The notes beneath the pieces were generated by a model. That model was not told the origin of the DNA, did no database searches, and saw only the letters and a list, made by a program, of their open reading frames with translations. A program made the translations under genes and the position numbers. Below are positions 1-12,689 of a stretch of 64,000 bases of DNA, piece after piece. Numbering within the stretch: the stretch's first letter is position 1; each line of letters opens with the position of its first letter. Origin of the DNA: Rotaria socialis (lineage: Eukaryota; Rotifera; Eurotatoria; Philodinida; Philodinidae); the NCBI GenBank assembly GCA_905331475.1, contig CAJNYU010000027.1:62001-126000 (forward strand). Reading direction: 5' to 3'.

Positions 1-533
1 AAAAGAGTCAACAATGTTTTTATTGAATATAATTTATGCATTAGGAATAAGATAGATTTGGGTACTATATATATATACAACGTTATAGAAGTGCGGGACA
101 AACATTTGCTCAGATCAGAATGCATATGTAAGTATTTGATTGAAATATAGAATAAATGAAATAATTACAACATTATGAATAATATCAATATTTCATCTTC
201 CAAAAATTTAAAAAAAATACGAAAAGAATGCAGTTTTACTTCTCTTTTTTTTACTATAATTTTACATGAACTGGAATAGAAGTTACTTATGTAGTTGTCT
301 CTTAAATTTCTTCATCAGAAAAAAATTTCGCAATCTCTAGGAAAATATTAAGTCGATATTTCCTTCACTAAGATGAACTTTAATTTACTAAGAAAAATAG
401 AAGACAATAGGTCTATTGGATTGACACAATGATATAGAAAGAACAAAAACGCAGAGATCAGCTGTTGTTTTTTCTCTTATCAAATAATCAATCATTACGC
501 GTCGATCACGATTTTTACTTTCTTTATTTTAGA
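1..533. other. AT-rich 5' flank of the spalt-like gene
   Basis: No convincing coding sequence is seen. The stretch is AT-rich and ends in a pyrimidine-rich acceptor (TTCTTTATTTTAG) immediately before the ATG at 534. That acceptor suggests either an upstream 5' exon, possibly outside the recognisable region, or a trans-splice site. Confidence 0.5.
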
Positions 534-1805
534 ATGTCAAATAATCTTAATTCAGAATTAAATCAACTTCAACTACAATTAGCAGCTATTCAAGAACAAC
601 AGCGCTCACAAAAACTTATGATTAAACAATTTCAACAACAATTGAAAACCTATCAACAACAGCAACAACAAGACGGTAAAATAGAATTCACAACTCTCCG
701 TTCGTAAATTAAAATCTTCTGTTTTTGTTTGAAGTAACACCAATATCACCATCGGATGAAGATGATAATTATGATTCGCCACTTGATTTATCGTCAACAT
801 CAATAAAATCCGATGAAGAACAAACAGGCTCGTTAATTGAATTTCAAATGGAATCTCATGAAGGCGAACCAGAAAATCCTCATATGTCTAAAGTTTGGGA
901 TTTTGTTTTTAATTCTAAAATTAACTACTTACATATTTAGCTTAAAGATATGATTGAAAAACTTGAACGAACGAGCAATAAAAATGATTCAAATGAATGC
1001 GTAGTTTGTAAACGTATATTATCATGTCAAAGTGCGCTTAAAATGCATTATCGTACGCATACAGGCGAACGTCCATTTCGATGTCGAATATGTGCACGAG
1101 CATTTTCAACAAAAGGAAATCTTAAAACACATATGAATATTCATCGTTTAAATGATAATAATTCAGTAACCGATGAAAATATAACAACGACTGATTCCAA
1201 TGATGAATCACAGGTTCACGTTTTTTTACGTCCTAGTATTATAAATGAATTTTTTCTTTATAGAACAATGAAGATGAAGATCAACCACTTGTTAATATCT
1301 CATCGTTTTCATTATTTAATCCACAATTTTTCCCATTTCTAGCTGCAGCTGCAGCATTTAATCAAAAAACTAAAAGTGTAAATTCATTAACATGCGACGA
1401 GAAAAACGATACCGAAATTAATGTTGATGAAGCCAATCCCATAAAACGTTCATCATCGATTTCACAACATGTTTGTAGTATTTGTTCAAAATGTTTTTCA
1501 TCAGCTTCAGCTTTACAAATTCATAATCGAACACATACAGGAGAAAAACCCTATAAATGTGAAGTAAGATTTGAAGTTTAAGGTTGTTTAGAATCTATGA
1601 TTTTTTCCTTGATTTATTCTATTAGATCTGCGGTCGAGCATTTACAACAAAAGGAAATTTGAAAGTTCATGCTAGTACACACATGTATCGTACAAATTCA
1701 CCAACGATAACCAATGGAGGAAAAATACGTCATCATCAACAACAACAACAACAACAACGACGTCATGATTTTCATCCCTATTCTACAGTGAAAACTGAAT
1801 CTTGA
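534..1805 (+). CDS. Spalt-like (SALL family) C2H2 zinc-finger transcription factor
   Basis: Five exons (534-675, 735-892, 941-1213, 1264-1563, 1626-1805) join in phase to 350 codons. The N-terminus is a Gln-rich coiled segment like the SALL poly-Q oligomerisation region. It is followed by an acidic Ser-rich stretch and two separated pairs of C2H2 fingers. Finger pair 1 contains [18 protein letters not shown] and ends [14 protein letters not shown]. Pair 2 contains [19 protein letters not shown] and ends [14 protein letters not shown]. The [16 protein letters not shown] and FTTKGNLK signatures are diagnostic of spalt proteins, which are nuclear developmental repressors. The protein is far shorter than vertebrate SALL1 (about 1300 aa) and lacks the N-terminal C2HC finger and NuRD-recruiting motif, unless an upstream exon supplies them. 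A splice acceptor abuts the chosen ATG, so the N-terminus is uncertain. The C-terminus has a His/Gln run. Confidence 0.88.
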
Positions 1806-4061
1806 GAGAATCAAAAACTAAATATTGGTCTTTCATATATACATATATGTGCAATTGTATACTCAGTAGGTACTAAAATGATTCAACATGATTTATTAAA
1901 TGTGAGATTATGTGTCTTCTTAAAAAATTCGAATAGTAAAAAATTATTTTCAACAGAAAAAAACTACAGTTATGATCAGATTTCTAAAGATAGAGTTTTT
2001 TAGCGAATTTAAAGTTTTATAAATTTCTAGATGATGCTCTAGGTAAATAATAATCTCATCGCTACATTCAATAGTGCCTTATTCTTTATGCGGCTAGCGA
2101 TAGTCGACATTATCAAAGTTCTACTCAGTTGCATTAAAGAGATCCTCAATGAGATATATTTCCGTTTGATTTTCTCTGCAATCCTTACCCATATCTTGTT
2201 CCTACCGTTGACAAAACGAATTCCTCAATGGTTTATTCTGAAAATCAAACAGCATCTGTAGAACGAGCATGTACTCGAATGATTTTGATACTGAAAATTC
2301 CAATTTAATCCTGTATAAATCCATTTGGTATACACAAAATTTATTTAAACGTTCTAAATAATAGAAAATCTATCGTTGAGTATCTGATAGTCATAATGTT
2401 GAAAATAATTTTTTTTCTACTCGAAAAGATTTCTTCAAGTGTTTAGATTAGAGAAAATAAAATCTTGTTTAATCCTTTTTGTATGCACTGTATGCATATA
2501 AAATTTTCAAAAAAAAAGTGTTACACACTGATGAGAATGCATTCCTATTCATGTTTGTTTGTTTTTAACTCAGGCTTTTTGTTTTTTGCATGTGTACAGC
2601 CGCTAGACTTTGTTTTCTTCCCATCATAAAACAAAAGACATGATTGTTACTGTTGATAAATTTCTTCTTGTTTAGTATCAGATTAATAGGATTGAAATAT
2701 GTGTTCTATTAATAAATGAATAGTTTTCAATAGTAGTTATTCTATTCTATTGACAAGATAATAATTAAATTAGTGTCATTTGATGTGTGTCTATAATTTA
2801 TATCCGTATAAACAAAATCTCCAGTTCACAATAAATTGAAGATTTTGCCGTTTGAAAATTTTGAATTGATAGTTAATTTATTATCCAATGGTTAAATTCT
2901 CATGAGTCATACAAACCAGTTATGATATTTGATCTTCGTTCTATCATAGAAGATCATCGTATTCTATTTCTACTATGAATTATCGTTCGCTTGTCAGATT
3001 GACTCTCTTTGTCAATAGACTTTCGTATATATTTATTATCGCAAAATTTATTACTATGCATTACTGCTTCTTATCTCATCGTATTCTATTGCGGCTTCTT
3101 ATGAAAAATTTTTTGCATTTACTCATACGTCGCACACATAGTTGAATATGTACTCGTTAATTTCTTTTGAAATATTTTCAATATATACGCAGAGCGCTTG
3201 AAAGGTCATGATAATTTAATACAAGTACATATAATTTACCTATCGATCAAACTTAATAAATAAAATTAAAAAAACAAATTGTTTTTTCATTTGAAATAAG
3301 AGACTACCGATAAGCTTTTATCGATAGCAAACAAGCTATTGTAAACGGTAATACGTTTACCAATGATTTTATTATCAAGATCCTTTAGACTTCATGTGAT
3401 TTTAAATCTTTTGATATTTCTTCGTTTGTCATTACTTGAAAATTTCAATAACCTTGAAATCGAATATACTAGAACTTTTCTTATAACTTAATTTGGCACT
3501 AGAATTTATTCTATTGCTTTCTTTTTTATACAAATGTAATAAAAACAAAAGTACTTGTAAAATTACATTTTTTTGCATCATAAAAAACTTAGTTTGAAAA
3601 TGTTCTTTATAAAAAGAAACTTGCTCAAGCAGCTTGTATTATATTCGGTCAGTCTCTCAATGCTATGAGATATTCTCGATTGTTTTTATTGATTGAATAA
3701 TTTTAGAAAAATTAATTTTCGTATAATATTTATTTTATTTTTGATGTTCTATAAAGCTATAAACCAATATATATGTGCGTTCTTTTTTAATCTTTTCTAT
3801 ACTATTGGGATAAACGATGATACAAACACGAAAATAGAAAGCATCACACAACAACTACCACATAGACACAAAAATGTCAGTTTGGTAAAAAAAAACGGGA
3901 AGACAAGAAAAAAGAACGAAAATAAATCATTGAAAATTGACTACAGCGCACAAAAAAATTTTTTTTGATTATTAGATGTTTTTCAAATAAAACTAAGATA
4001 AGGGATACACAATTGACTTAGGATGAATACCGAAATAGTAGAAAAATCGCTTGTTTCATTC
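1806..4061. other. Intergenic, AT-rich, no gene seen
   Basis: About 2.25 kb between the convergent spalt-like and Ly6-like genes. The longest open frame (3693-3968) is Lys/Phe/Ile-rich low complexity without homology or splice context, and I do not call it. No structured RNA or mobile element is recognised. Confidence 0.5.
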
Positions 4062-4630
4062 TTAACGGAGCATAATGAGCGCTGTTGCCATAACAATAAT
4101 TGACGAAAGAATCGTCATTATTTGTTGCGGTTGATTGAACTTTGGTGCACTATTGCAAAGATCGGAATTACACGAACAAACATTGGCCTAATGTATTTTT
4201 TGATAAATGAAATTAAATATCATGTCGAAATTAATAGAAACAATCTTACACTATTGAGTCCAGCAGTTTTATAACAACTTTTTGATGTTACTCTTGAACC
4301 ACATGTGCGGACAATACTTTTATCTGTATTAACTATAATATAAATAACAATGAAATATGATCTTCTTCTTGTCACTATTTTTGTATTACCTGTTTGAGTT
4401 ATTGTACGACAGTATGGTTCAACAGGAACGGTACAATCCCTTGCAAATGCTGCTAAATCATCTGCATTTGTACTTGTACATTTAGGATCTTCATTCGAAT
4501 TACATATATAACATTTCAAAGTTGTTATTGATGGAACTAATCCATAAAAATAAAATAATTATAAAAATTTACTCTTCAAAATCTTGTTCTACTTACTCAA
4601 TACAAGGAGAACAACAAGTGTTAAGTGCAT
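4062..4630 (-). CDS. Ly6/uPAR-type three-finger GPI-anchored protein
   Basis: Four exons on the minus strand (4630-4597, 4536-4390, 4332-4250, 4187-4062) join exactly in phase to 129 aa. The start gives a signal peptide (MHLTLVVLLVLIPSITT) followed by LKCYICNS, the typical first cysteines of the Ly6/three-finger fold. Further cysteines follow (DPKC, ARDC, PYC, RTCG, SCY), then the family-defining C-terminal CSCNSDLCN motif. A hydrophobic tail ending ALIMLR replaces any cytoplasmic domain, as expected for a GPI-anchor signal. Members act at the cell surface as receptor or channel modulators or in septate junctions; the specific partner cannot be inferred. The short Cys-rich exons are easily missed without splicing. 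Confidence 0.85.
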
Positions 4631-5254
4631 GATTGACTTTTGTTTAAATCTCTAGAAATAGTTGTTTTTTTTATTAACAAAAGCAGAAAAATAAAGCTTT
4701 GATAATAGCAACAACGTCAGAAAAAACACACACATACACTATGATAGGTAGAGGAATGAAAGAAAACTGGATCTGATCTGATTCCCTATGCAAATCAAAA
4801 CGTGCAGACATTTTTCTCGTTTTTTTATTACTCCTCAAGGTCATATTGATTAGAGTTCGATCCTAGATAATCCATCAATCATATTGGAAACAATAATTTA
4901 TTTTCCAATATAAAAGAAAATCAATTAAATATATTTTTCTTTCAAGAAAAATAATTAATTAAATATTAGTTCACCTTAGTTTTAACAAGCGACATCTATA
5001 CTCAATTGAAATACAATAATTACAATATAGTTTGAATTTTCCTTTCTAGAAAAATATTTTAATAAAATAATTTTATTTTAGAGAAAATGATTTTTTTTTC
5101 CCTGAGAGGTTCGTCTCTTCTTCAACAATCCACCATCAGTATCTGAGTCATACTAGCATCCAGTGGACATATTTACTCTTATTATTTCAGAAAAAAAGCA
5201 AGAAATTCAAACTATGGCCTCTGGGCATTTCGATATCATATAAAATGCTTATCG
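4631..5254. other. Bidirectional intergenic region between Ly6-like gene and cyclin Y
   Basis: Divergent promoter region of about 620 bp with many A/T homopolymers. A pyrimidine-rich acceptor (CTCTTATTATTTCAG) lies about 65 bp upstream of the cyclin Y ATG, marking a 5' untranslated exon or a trans-splice site. No coding frame is supported. Confidence 0.45.
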
Positions 5255-8203
5255 ATGGGTGTCGTCGCCAGTCTTTGCTGTCCTTGTTGCTGCAAAACAG
5301 CGAAGAAATACAAGTATACAGAATGAAATATTCCATTATTCCAAAATGAAAAATCTTTTCCTTCTTTCTAGGAGCAATGATTATGGGCCAACACGTAGTG
5401 GTAACAATGACACAAATTATCCATATAATGACGCAGATAATTCGCCAGTATCTTATGATAATAAAATTCATGTTTCAGAAATATATGGAAATCGTACGTT
5501 TAAATTATACATAAAATGCTTGAAACGCGTTTACACTAAGGATTTTTTTCGTCTGGGGCAACGAATTTCAAGTTACATCATATGAAAATAGATAACAGCG
5601 TTTAACGTAAAAGAAAAACGTAGCCGGACCTTTACCATGTTATAGATAAATTTGTTTATGTAATAGGAACTTGCGGGAGGTGTAACCATCATGAATGTTA
5701 TGCTCGTGAAAGTGCTATAGTGCGAAAAATACCGTAGCGCGTTAGATTTGAGTTTTAGTAAAGTCGAATGACTTAGATTCGATAGTAAAAGTGAACCGAT
5801 GAGTTTAATATGTCGATAGAATCTTTCGATTAGCTACATTTTATCTTCAGCTTTTTCTCATTGTATTAAGAAAACTTTTATTTTTGTTTTTGTAGAAACT
5901 GAAGTTGAACTTGCGCCGTCTGATAATCCAACAACATCAACATATTTCGCGTCGATGCTTCGTAAGTTCATCAATCACAAAGCATAAGAAAACAGTATTA
6001 TTTTTACTTTTTCTATAGATCAACCAAAAGAACCCCCACAGCAACAGCCAGCATTAAAAACTCCGAATGATAATGTTATACGCGTACCAAACGAACGATT
6101 GCATCGTCCACCGTTGAATTCATCAGCATCAATTACATCGAGCCGAACAAATAATCAACGAGATATCGCAAATATTTTACAAAAACATTCGAATTCTTGT
6201 TCAACTATTTATGTTGACGATTCCACTGTGTCACAGCCGAATTGGAAAGCAATGATAAAGTGCGTTAGTATTGCTATACATTCACATATAGTACATCGTA
6301 AGTCAAATAAAACAATGAGTATATTCGATGAAAAACTCCATCCCTTAACTGTAAGTTTATTTTTAAAAAAAAAAAAGAAAATAGTATTATTTTGTTTCTT
6401 ATAGAAAGATCCAGTGCCTGATGATTACGACCAGCAAATGACTGAACAAAAAACAATTTATCGATTTATGAGAATTCTTTTTACAGCGGCACAATTAACT
6501 GCAGAATGTGCAATTGTCACACTGGTAATTTTCTTACCCGCTAGCTGCATGATATTCTATTTAGATAAAACTTCTAGGAGATTTCAATGTTGGGATCATC
6601 TAGAGAAGCTCGTGAAGAGTTCCTCAGTTACGAATATAGTACTCTTATGTTTTTGGAAAATGTTCTTATCTATAGTGTTTAGAAGATTTTCGGAAATATT
6701 CAGCGAGATAGTTTATGCGTTCCAAAGTTGTTTCTAATAATGACGTTTCGATTTGTAAATGTGAGAACTTGATAGAGACGAATGCAAGATAGAAACGCGC
6801 AGTTAATATTGAAATGATTAGATTTTCATTATTGAAGCTTTACTTTCTGATTATAGTAAAAAATAAATGTGGAAACTTCGGATTTCGTCCGAGAGTTATG
6901 TGTACTGCAAAAAGTGCATGGGACATATGAGTCATTCTAGAATGTCTGAACACGAAAATTATCATGAGAAACTAGGCAATTTGATTTTTGAATGCAGTTT
7001 TTGTGCATTTTGAGACGTTTTTCAGGCGATGTTTCGTTAGAAAGCTACGATTTAGTTCAAAACTAATATCAGATTTAGAATCAGCGTTAAAAACTGAGTC
7101 GATTCATATATGTTGTGGATAATTCTGAGAAAAAAAAGTTTTCTTTGAAAAATCCCTGTACCCCTTCTCAGAGATGGTCTGATCAAAAATGACAATTTTT
7201 TCGATAACTCCGCCATTTCTTGACGGATCCTTCTCATCTTCGAACTCGACCTAGATATTGATGAGACAATTCTGTGCACAAAATTTCAGCTCAATCGAAT
7301 GTAATTGTGAAGAGTTATCGAATAAACGGACTGGCGGACACACTGACCGATTCTATAGTGTACTCTTTTTCTTTTAAGTACACAAAAACGAGTCGCAATA
7401 GACGCTTTCGGAGTGTAATGTTTCGCAAAGAAAATATTCTGTTGATAACCAAATCTATTTGTGATTGAAATGTTGACTCTTTGTGTTGGATGTTCATAAT
7501 GTGTAGTCGATTATTGTATACCAATGATTGAGTATATATTTTATTTTAGGTTTATCTCGAACGTGTTTTAAGCTACGGCGAACTTGATTTATGTCCATCG
7601 AATTGGAAACGACTGGTACTTGGTTAGTTTCGATTTATTTCATTTCGCAAAAGTCTAATAAAGAAGAACAAATCTTATGTTTGTTTATAGGTGCCATTAT
7701 GTTAGCATCAAAAGTATGGGATGATCAAGCAGTATGGAATGTTGACTTTTGTCAAATACTTCGAGATATAACTGTCAGTGAAATGTAAGTAGAATAGAAG
7801 GGAAAAAACAATCGATCCTAGTCGAAAATTTCTTATTCATAGGAATGAGTTAGAACGTGAATATATACAATTACTTCAATTTAACGTTAATGTTGGCTCA
7901 TCGATTTATGCAAAATATTATTTTGATTTAAGACAGTTAGCTAAAGAAAATAAAATATCATTTCCTGATGAATTATTAACCAAAGAAAAAGCAATTAAAC
8001 TTGAAGCGTTATCATTAGTTAACAATCGTCTACAACAACCATTAACCACATCGAAAAACCAATCAAATCCAGTACAATTAATGCCAAATTCTCATCAAAT
8101 CTCATCTCAACAACAGTCATCAGTTCCACTTATTTCATTGCGACGTTCAGCTAGCGTAGAATTTACTCATTCACCTCGAAAATCTCTACTTATAATTTCT
8201 TAG
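5255..8203 (+). CDS. CCNY: Cyclin Y
   Basis: Eight exons splice into a full cyclin Y. The start at 5255 gives [14 protein letters not shown], an N-myristoylation glycine followed by palmitoylatable cysteines, matching the membrane-anchored start of cyclin Y. Conserved blocks follow: [16 protein letters not shown] (14-3-3/phospho region), [40 protein letters not shown], then the cyclin box with [38 protein letters not shown] and [15 protein letters not shown], and a C-terminal RRSASVE segment. Cyclin Y recruits CDK14/CDK16 to the plasma membrane and promotes Wnt co-receptor phosphorylation; that is family knowledge. One intron, about 6522-7550, is 1.03 kb against 55-400 bp for the others. It contains no recognisable gene, only a possible decayed repeat near 7260-7340. 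Confidence 0.93.
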
Positions 8204-9440
8204 TACTAGCTTTCATATTTGCTCAAGATTTTCTTTTACAAAAATACTGTCACATTCCTTGTTCGACAATGTCCTCGTCTTTTTATTGTATTTATACACT
8301 CGCTTTGTTGTCTACTCGCCAAATCTTTAAGATCATTTACTGTTAATGATTTGTGTAAGTGTGCTTTTTCTGCAATAATCGTTTTCTTTTTACAGAATAC
8401 TAAAACAGTTCCTTTTTTCTCTCGATCTACTTCGCATGCGTTCATTTGTATGTGTGTAAATATTTATATGTATACGTTTAGTCGCTTATTGTTGGCTAAT
8501 GTTTTATGACAAAGTTCATTTTTCTATAAATATTAACTATATTTCATTCTTCAATTTTGACGTATAATTATGAAATAAGAACAAATTAATGAGAAAAATA
8601 CATTACATAAATAATTTTTTTTCATTTTTTCATTTCAGATTATTATTACGTTCAACCGAAGATTTCGTTTTTTTTTTGGTAAGTTTTTGTTTCTAGTAGT
8701 ATTAAGTTAGTTAACTAAAGTCTTGGAAAGGATTTCGATCAGAAATTGAAGTCATCAGTAAGAGTAGAAAAGTTTTCACATTTTTAAATAAGTCAGGTTT
8801 TAACAGTGATATTCAGTGGAATAAGGAAAGTTTGTTTACGCACTCTCTAACTTCTTACTGGTTCCATGGAAAAAACGATTACAAGACTCCGTATCGGTGA
8901 CATGTAATCTAAATTTTTAATTAGTCTCAGAGGACGTCCCTCTTGCTGCTGAAATAGGATGAAGCTGGCGGCGACGAGATAGTCGATAATTTCAACGACT
9001 TCATTCGTAGGTTAATATCAGTACCCATCAGTGCTTTATCTAGATTTTTCACTCCGGAAGGGCGGGTAAAAGTTTTTTAAGGGGCTAACTATCATGAGTA
9101 ATATCGAGCCTATCATACTGATGCGTTCGAAAGATCTGTATTTTGTAATTTATATAAAAGTTAATTATTTATTTCATTTTTCTCGGGCGGGCAAAATGTC
9201 CCTTGGCCTCCCGCTAGATAAAACACTAGTGCCCATAGTATTGTGTTGAATAGATTTTCATAAAAAGACTCCCAGGCATTTTATTATTAGAGAAAGTAAG
9301 AGCAGTTCCTAGTGCGATAATAAATTTAAGGATTTCTGTTGGGATATTCTGAAATTTAAAAACTATAAATATGTATAAGACGAAAGAAGAGCAAAGAAAA
9401 AAATTAATTCAAGCAAAGTTTAATAATACGTAGTAGATCG
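8204..9440. other. Intergenic with a hAT-type MITE
   Basis: Convergent intergenic region between cyclin Y and the RS/Thr-rich gene. Apart from the inverted-repeat element at 9029-9228, listed separately, it is AT-rich. The open frames at 8219-8509 (+) and 8236-8445 (-) overlap each other in low-complexity sequence and are not supported. Confidence 0.5.
9021..9236. mobile_element. hAT-type MITE with 8-bp near-perfect target duplication
   Basis: The element spans 9029-9228 (200 bp). Its left tip CAGTGCTTTATCTAG and right tip (reverse complement) TAGTGTTTTATCTAG are inverted repeats matching the hAT terminal consensus YAGNG. They are followed by an internal inverted GGGCGGG / CCCGCCC block. Flanking octamers are GTACCCAT (9021-9028) and GTGCCCAT (9229-9236), one mismatch, as expected of an old 8-bp hAT target-site duplication. 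There is no coding capacity, so it is non-autonomous. Confidence 0.7.
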
Positions 9441-10758
9441 TTAATGAAGATATGTAACAGGTGCGTTATAAATTTTTAAGTAGGGTGGATCTAATGTACT
9501 ACCATTTTTTGGTACAATATGTATACATTGATCATTGCTTGTATATGAATTATGAGATGGTGTTAAATCAACTAGTTTCGGTGCATATGTTGTTTTTGGA
9601 ACCTCCGAATAGAATGAATGAGTTTTAGTATGTGATTGTGTATCATAGCAGGATCCAGTAGAATAATATGTCGCTGTTTTAGGATGTAAGGCTTGACAGA
9701 CTTCATGATCAGGATTTTTACCTGTTGTTTGTATGTAATATTTACGAGTTTCAACTTCAGACTTTGGCCGGTAGACATAATTATTATTACAATTAGTTGT
9801 CGATCGATGTTCTGCATTTAAATGGCTACGTTGATGGGCTGTTTCATGCGATTGGTGAGATTCATTAAGTGATGTTTGTGAACGATTTAATGTAGCTGCA
9901 CGATAAGCAGGCATATGAGCATCTCGCCATGCATAATCATTTTGATTTGATGAACGCCATGGTTCACGTGGTAACGATGATGCTCTATGTGGAAATTAAA
10001 GCATCAAACAAAATTTCTTAGTAATTGAAATTAATCTTAACCTGTTTGATGATGTACTGCGTCGACGTGGCTTTGGTGCATCGTAATGTTGTTTGTAGGG
10101 TATACGTTGTTCTAGAGTTATTGGTGGTGGTGGTGATGGTCGTCGATGATAATAATCGATGGTTTCTGTTGATTTGTCATGTCTAGATGCTGAATTTAAA
10201 TGTAGTTCACGTCGAATACGTGCGATTTTTTCATCGACAGTTTCAACATTAGGATTACATTTCGATCCATCGTATTGATCACAACGAGAATAACGTTCTT
10301 GGTCACATGTCGGCGGAGAATGTGATCGAGATCGAGATCGTGATTGTGATTGTGATCGCGACCGTGATCGTTGATTAGAAGAATTAGGCGATTGATCTTT
10401 CCATGGACAGCATAAGTCGCAACAATCACTATAATGATTTGTAGAGCATGATGATGGATAATGGTGTATAATCTGTTGAGGAGGTTGTTTAACTAAAAAA
10501 ATGAACTCTGATGTTAATGTTCTATCAACTGATTTCAATACATATACCTTCAACAGTTGGAGGTTTTTCAATTGTTTTAGTCAATATGCCGTAAGTTGGA
10601 TAAGCAAATGTTGTATTAAGAAATGATGCTGTCGGAATCATTGTTGTTGTTGTTGTTGTTGTTGTTGGTACCATATAATACTGCGGTAAAAATGGCACTG
10701 TTTTAGTTTCTTGCAGGACTAATGGTGTCGCTAATGTGGTTGCTGGCATGTATAGCAT
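9441..10758 (-). CDS. Unknown low-complexity protein (Thr-, RS- and Tyr-rich)
   Basis: Three exons on the minus strand, with introns near 10494-10547 and 9985-10041 that both join in phase. I do not recognise the family. The N-terminal part is hydrophobic/Thr-rich with an eight-Thr run. The middle has a Cys-rich patch (CCDLCCPWKD) and an arginine-serine/glutamine repeat (RSRSRSQSQSRSRSRSHS). A short helical-looking motif, VDEKIARIRRELHLNS, precedes a Pro-rich stretch (RPSPPPPITLEQR). The C-terminal third is rich in His, Ser, Thr and Tyr. Consistent splicing and a continuous frame over about 400 codons make it a real gene. An RS-domain nuclear protein or a cytoskeletal adaptor is possible, but the sequence does not decide. 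Confidence 0.65.
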
Positions 10759-11478
10759 TGTTTTTATTCTAATATAATAAGCTTTTTGGTGAATCGATTA
10801 TAGTATGTATGACTTTGTGTTGGAGATGTTGTAAGAAAAGCGCTGTTTGTGTGTTTGTTCTGTTGCTAAGAAACAAACTTGTCAGACATGTATACCATTA
10901 AGATGAAATGAAAAAGAATCTCGTTCTTCTTTCATTCTTTTTTCACATGTAAAATTATATCTAAAAACAACAGAATTTTTACCTTGTCAAACAAATAGGC
11001 AAAAATATATTTCTCTCAAGAAACAATACTCCTGTCGATAATATTTTGTGTCAACATTTTACTTCTTGAACACACATAACCGGATGCAGGAAAAACAAAA
11101 GAGGAACAGTCATAGATAGTGAAAACTGAAAATTTAACAGGAAAATCTAAATAAAGCTAAAGTAATTACCAATAACCTGTTGGCATTTGTGAACATTGAC
11201 TAATGTTTTGTTATGTTCATACAAGACACAGCAGGAATAGAAATATAAAATTTGTCATCGTTCTGCTCTTGTTTGCTTTTCTAATTTTGTTTCTAAAAAC
11301 AAGATTTGTTCAACGTTGACAACATTTTAAATTTCTTTTCTTTTTACTTTTAGATATGAATGGCATTCATTCAATACGTGACAGTTTTAATCGATTGCAT
11401 TAAAATGCTAGTCGTTTAAATATTATTACTAAAGTAAATTCTATTTTCAGATAATTATATAAAAAGAAAAGATCAAAT
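10759..11478. other. Divergent promoter region of the RS/Thr-rich gene and RPS2
   Basis: AT-rich, about 720 bp, no coding sequence. A polypyrimidine tract and acceptor (AAATTCTATTTTCAG, ending about 11451) lie 28 bp upstream of the RPS2 ATG, consistent with a 5' UTR intron or a trans-splice site. Confidence 0.5.
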
Positions 11479-12689
11479 ATGGCAGAACGTGGCGGAACCC
11501 GAGGTGGCTTTGGCACACGAGGCGGTAAAAATTGCATGACAAAGATTAGTCATTATGTAAAGCTAGAATTTTTCTTGTAGGACGAGGCGGTGAAGGTGGC
11601 CGTGGACGTGGTGAAGGAGGTAAGTTGTAGAAAATTTTAAAAAAATTCTTTTTTTGTTTAAAAATTTTCTTGTCTTTTTATAGGTCGCGGTCGTGGTGAA
11701 GGAGGCCGTGGCGACAGTATGTTGAAAAAAATTTACAAAACATAATTTACTTATGCCATTCGTTTGCTAGGTCGTGGTCGTGGCCGTGGTCGTCGTGGTC
11801 AACGTCCAAAAGATGATACAACAAAAGCATGGGTACCAGTCACCAAACTAGGTCGCTTAGTTAATGATGGCAAAATTCGTACACTCGAAGAAATCTATCT
11901 ATTTTCATTACCCATCAAAGTTTGTTCATTGTTTTTTCGCTTGTTTTCATTGTTTCTATATGAATTTATGATTTAGGAAGCCGATATTATCGATCGCCTA
12001 TTACCAGATCTTAAAGATGAAGTACTCAAAATTATGCCCGTACAGAAACAAACTCGAGCTGGTCAACGTACTCGTTTCAAGGCTATTGTTGTCGTTGGTG
12101 ATGGCAAAGGACATATTGGTCTTGGTGTTAAATGTTCAAAAGAAGTAGCAACTGCTATTCGTGGTGCTATTATTCTCGCCAAGCTCTCCGTTATCCCTGT
12201 ACGACGAGGTTATTGGGGTAACAAAATTGGTTTGCCACATACAGTTCCATGCAAAGTATAATTTTCTAAATTATATGATTCACTATAATGCTTTCTATTC
12301 ATTATAGGTAACAGGCTCTTGTGGTAGTGTACTTGTACGTTTGATTCCAGCACCTCGTGGAACAAGTCTTGTATGCGCTCCAGTACCAAAGAAACTTCTT
12401 CAAATGGCTGGTATTCAAGATTGCTGGACAGCAGCCAAAGGATGTACCGCTACACTTGGCAACTTCGGTATATTACTTATGAGTCTTTTTTTAAATATTT
12501 TTCTATATTTTGTTACTGTGCGTTTTAGCTAAAGCAACATACGCCGCTATGGCATCAACTTATTCATATTTAACACCTGATTTATGGAAAGAAACTGTAT
12601 TCACTAAAACACCATTTCAAGAATACAGTGACCATCTTGCCATTGCCCAAAAGAAATTAACCGTTGGCGTGGCCAATAAAAATTATTAA
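11479..12689 (+). CDS. RPS2: 40S ribosomal protein S2 (uS5)
   Basis: Seven exons splice to a complete uS5 of about 270 aa. The start at 11479 gives [16 protein letters not shown], and the Arg/Gly-rich N-terminal extension typical of eukaryotic RPS2 is split over four tiny exons. Family blocks include [27 protein letters not shown]-like sequence, [75 protein letters not shown] and [14 protein letters not shown]. The protein sits at the decoding-side mRNA entry region of the small subunit. The RGG tract is a known arginine-methylation target in the family. The C-terminus ends [16 protein letters not shown] with the stop at 12687-12689. Confidence 0.97.

Noticed and set aside
3693-3968. Lys/Phe/Ile-rich 91-codon frame
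   Set aside because: The composition reflects AT-rich DNA, it has no domain, and it does not connect to flanking genes.
6522-7550. Possible gene within the large cyclin Y intron
   Set aside because: The open frames on both strands are short and overlapping with no family. The intron boundaries are well supported by cyclin Y homology on both sides.
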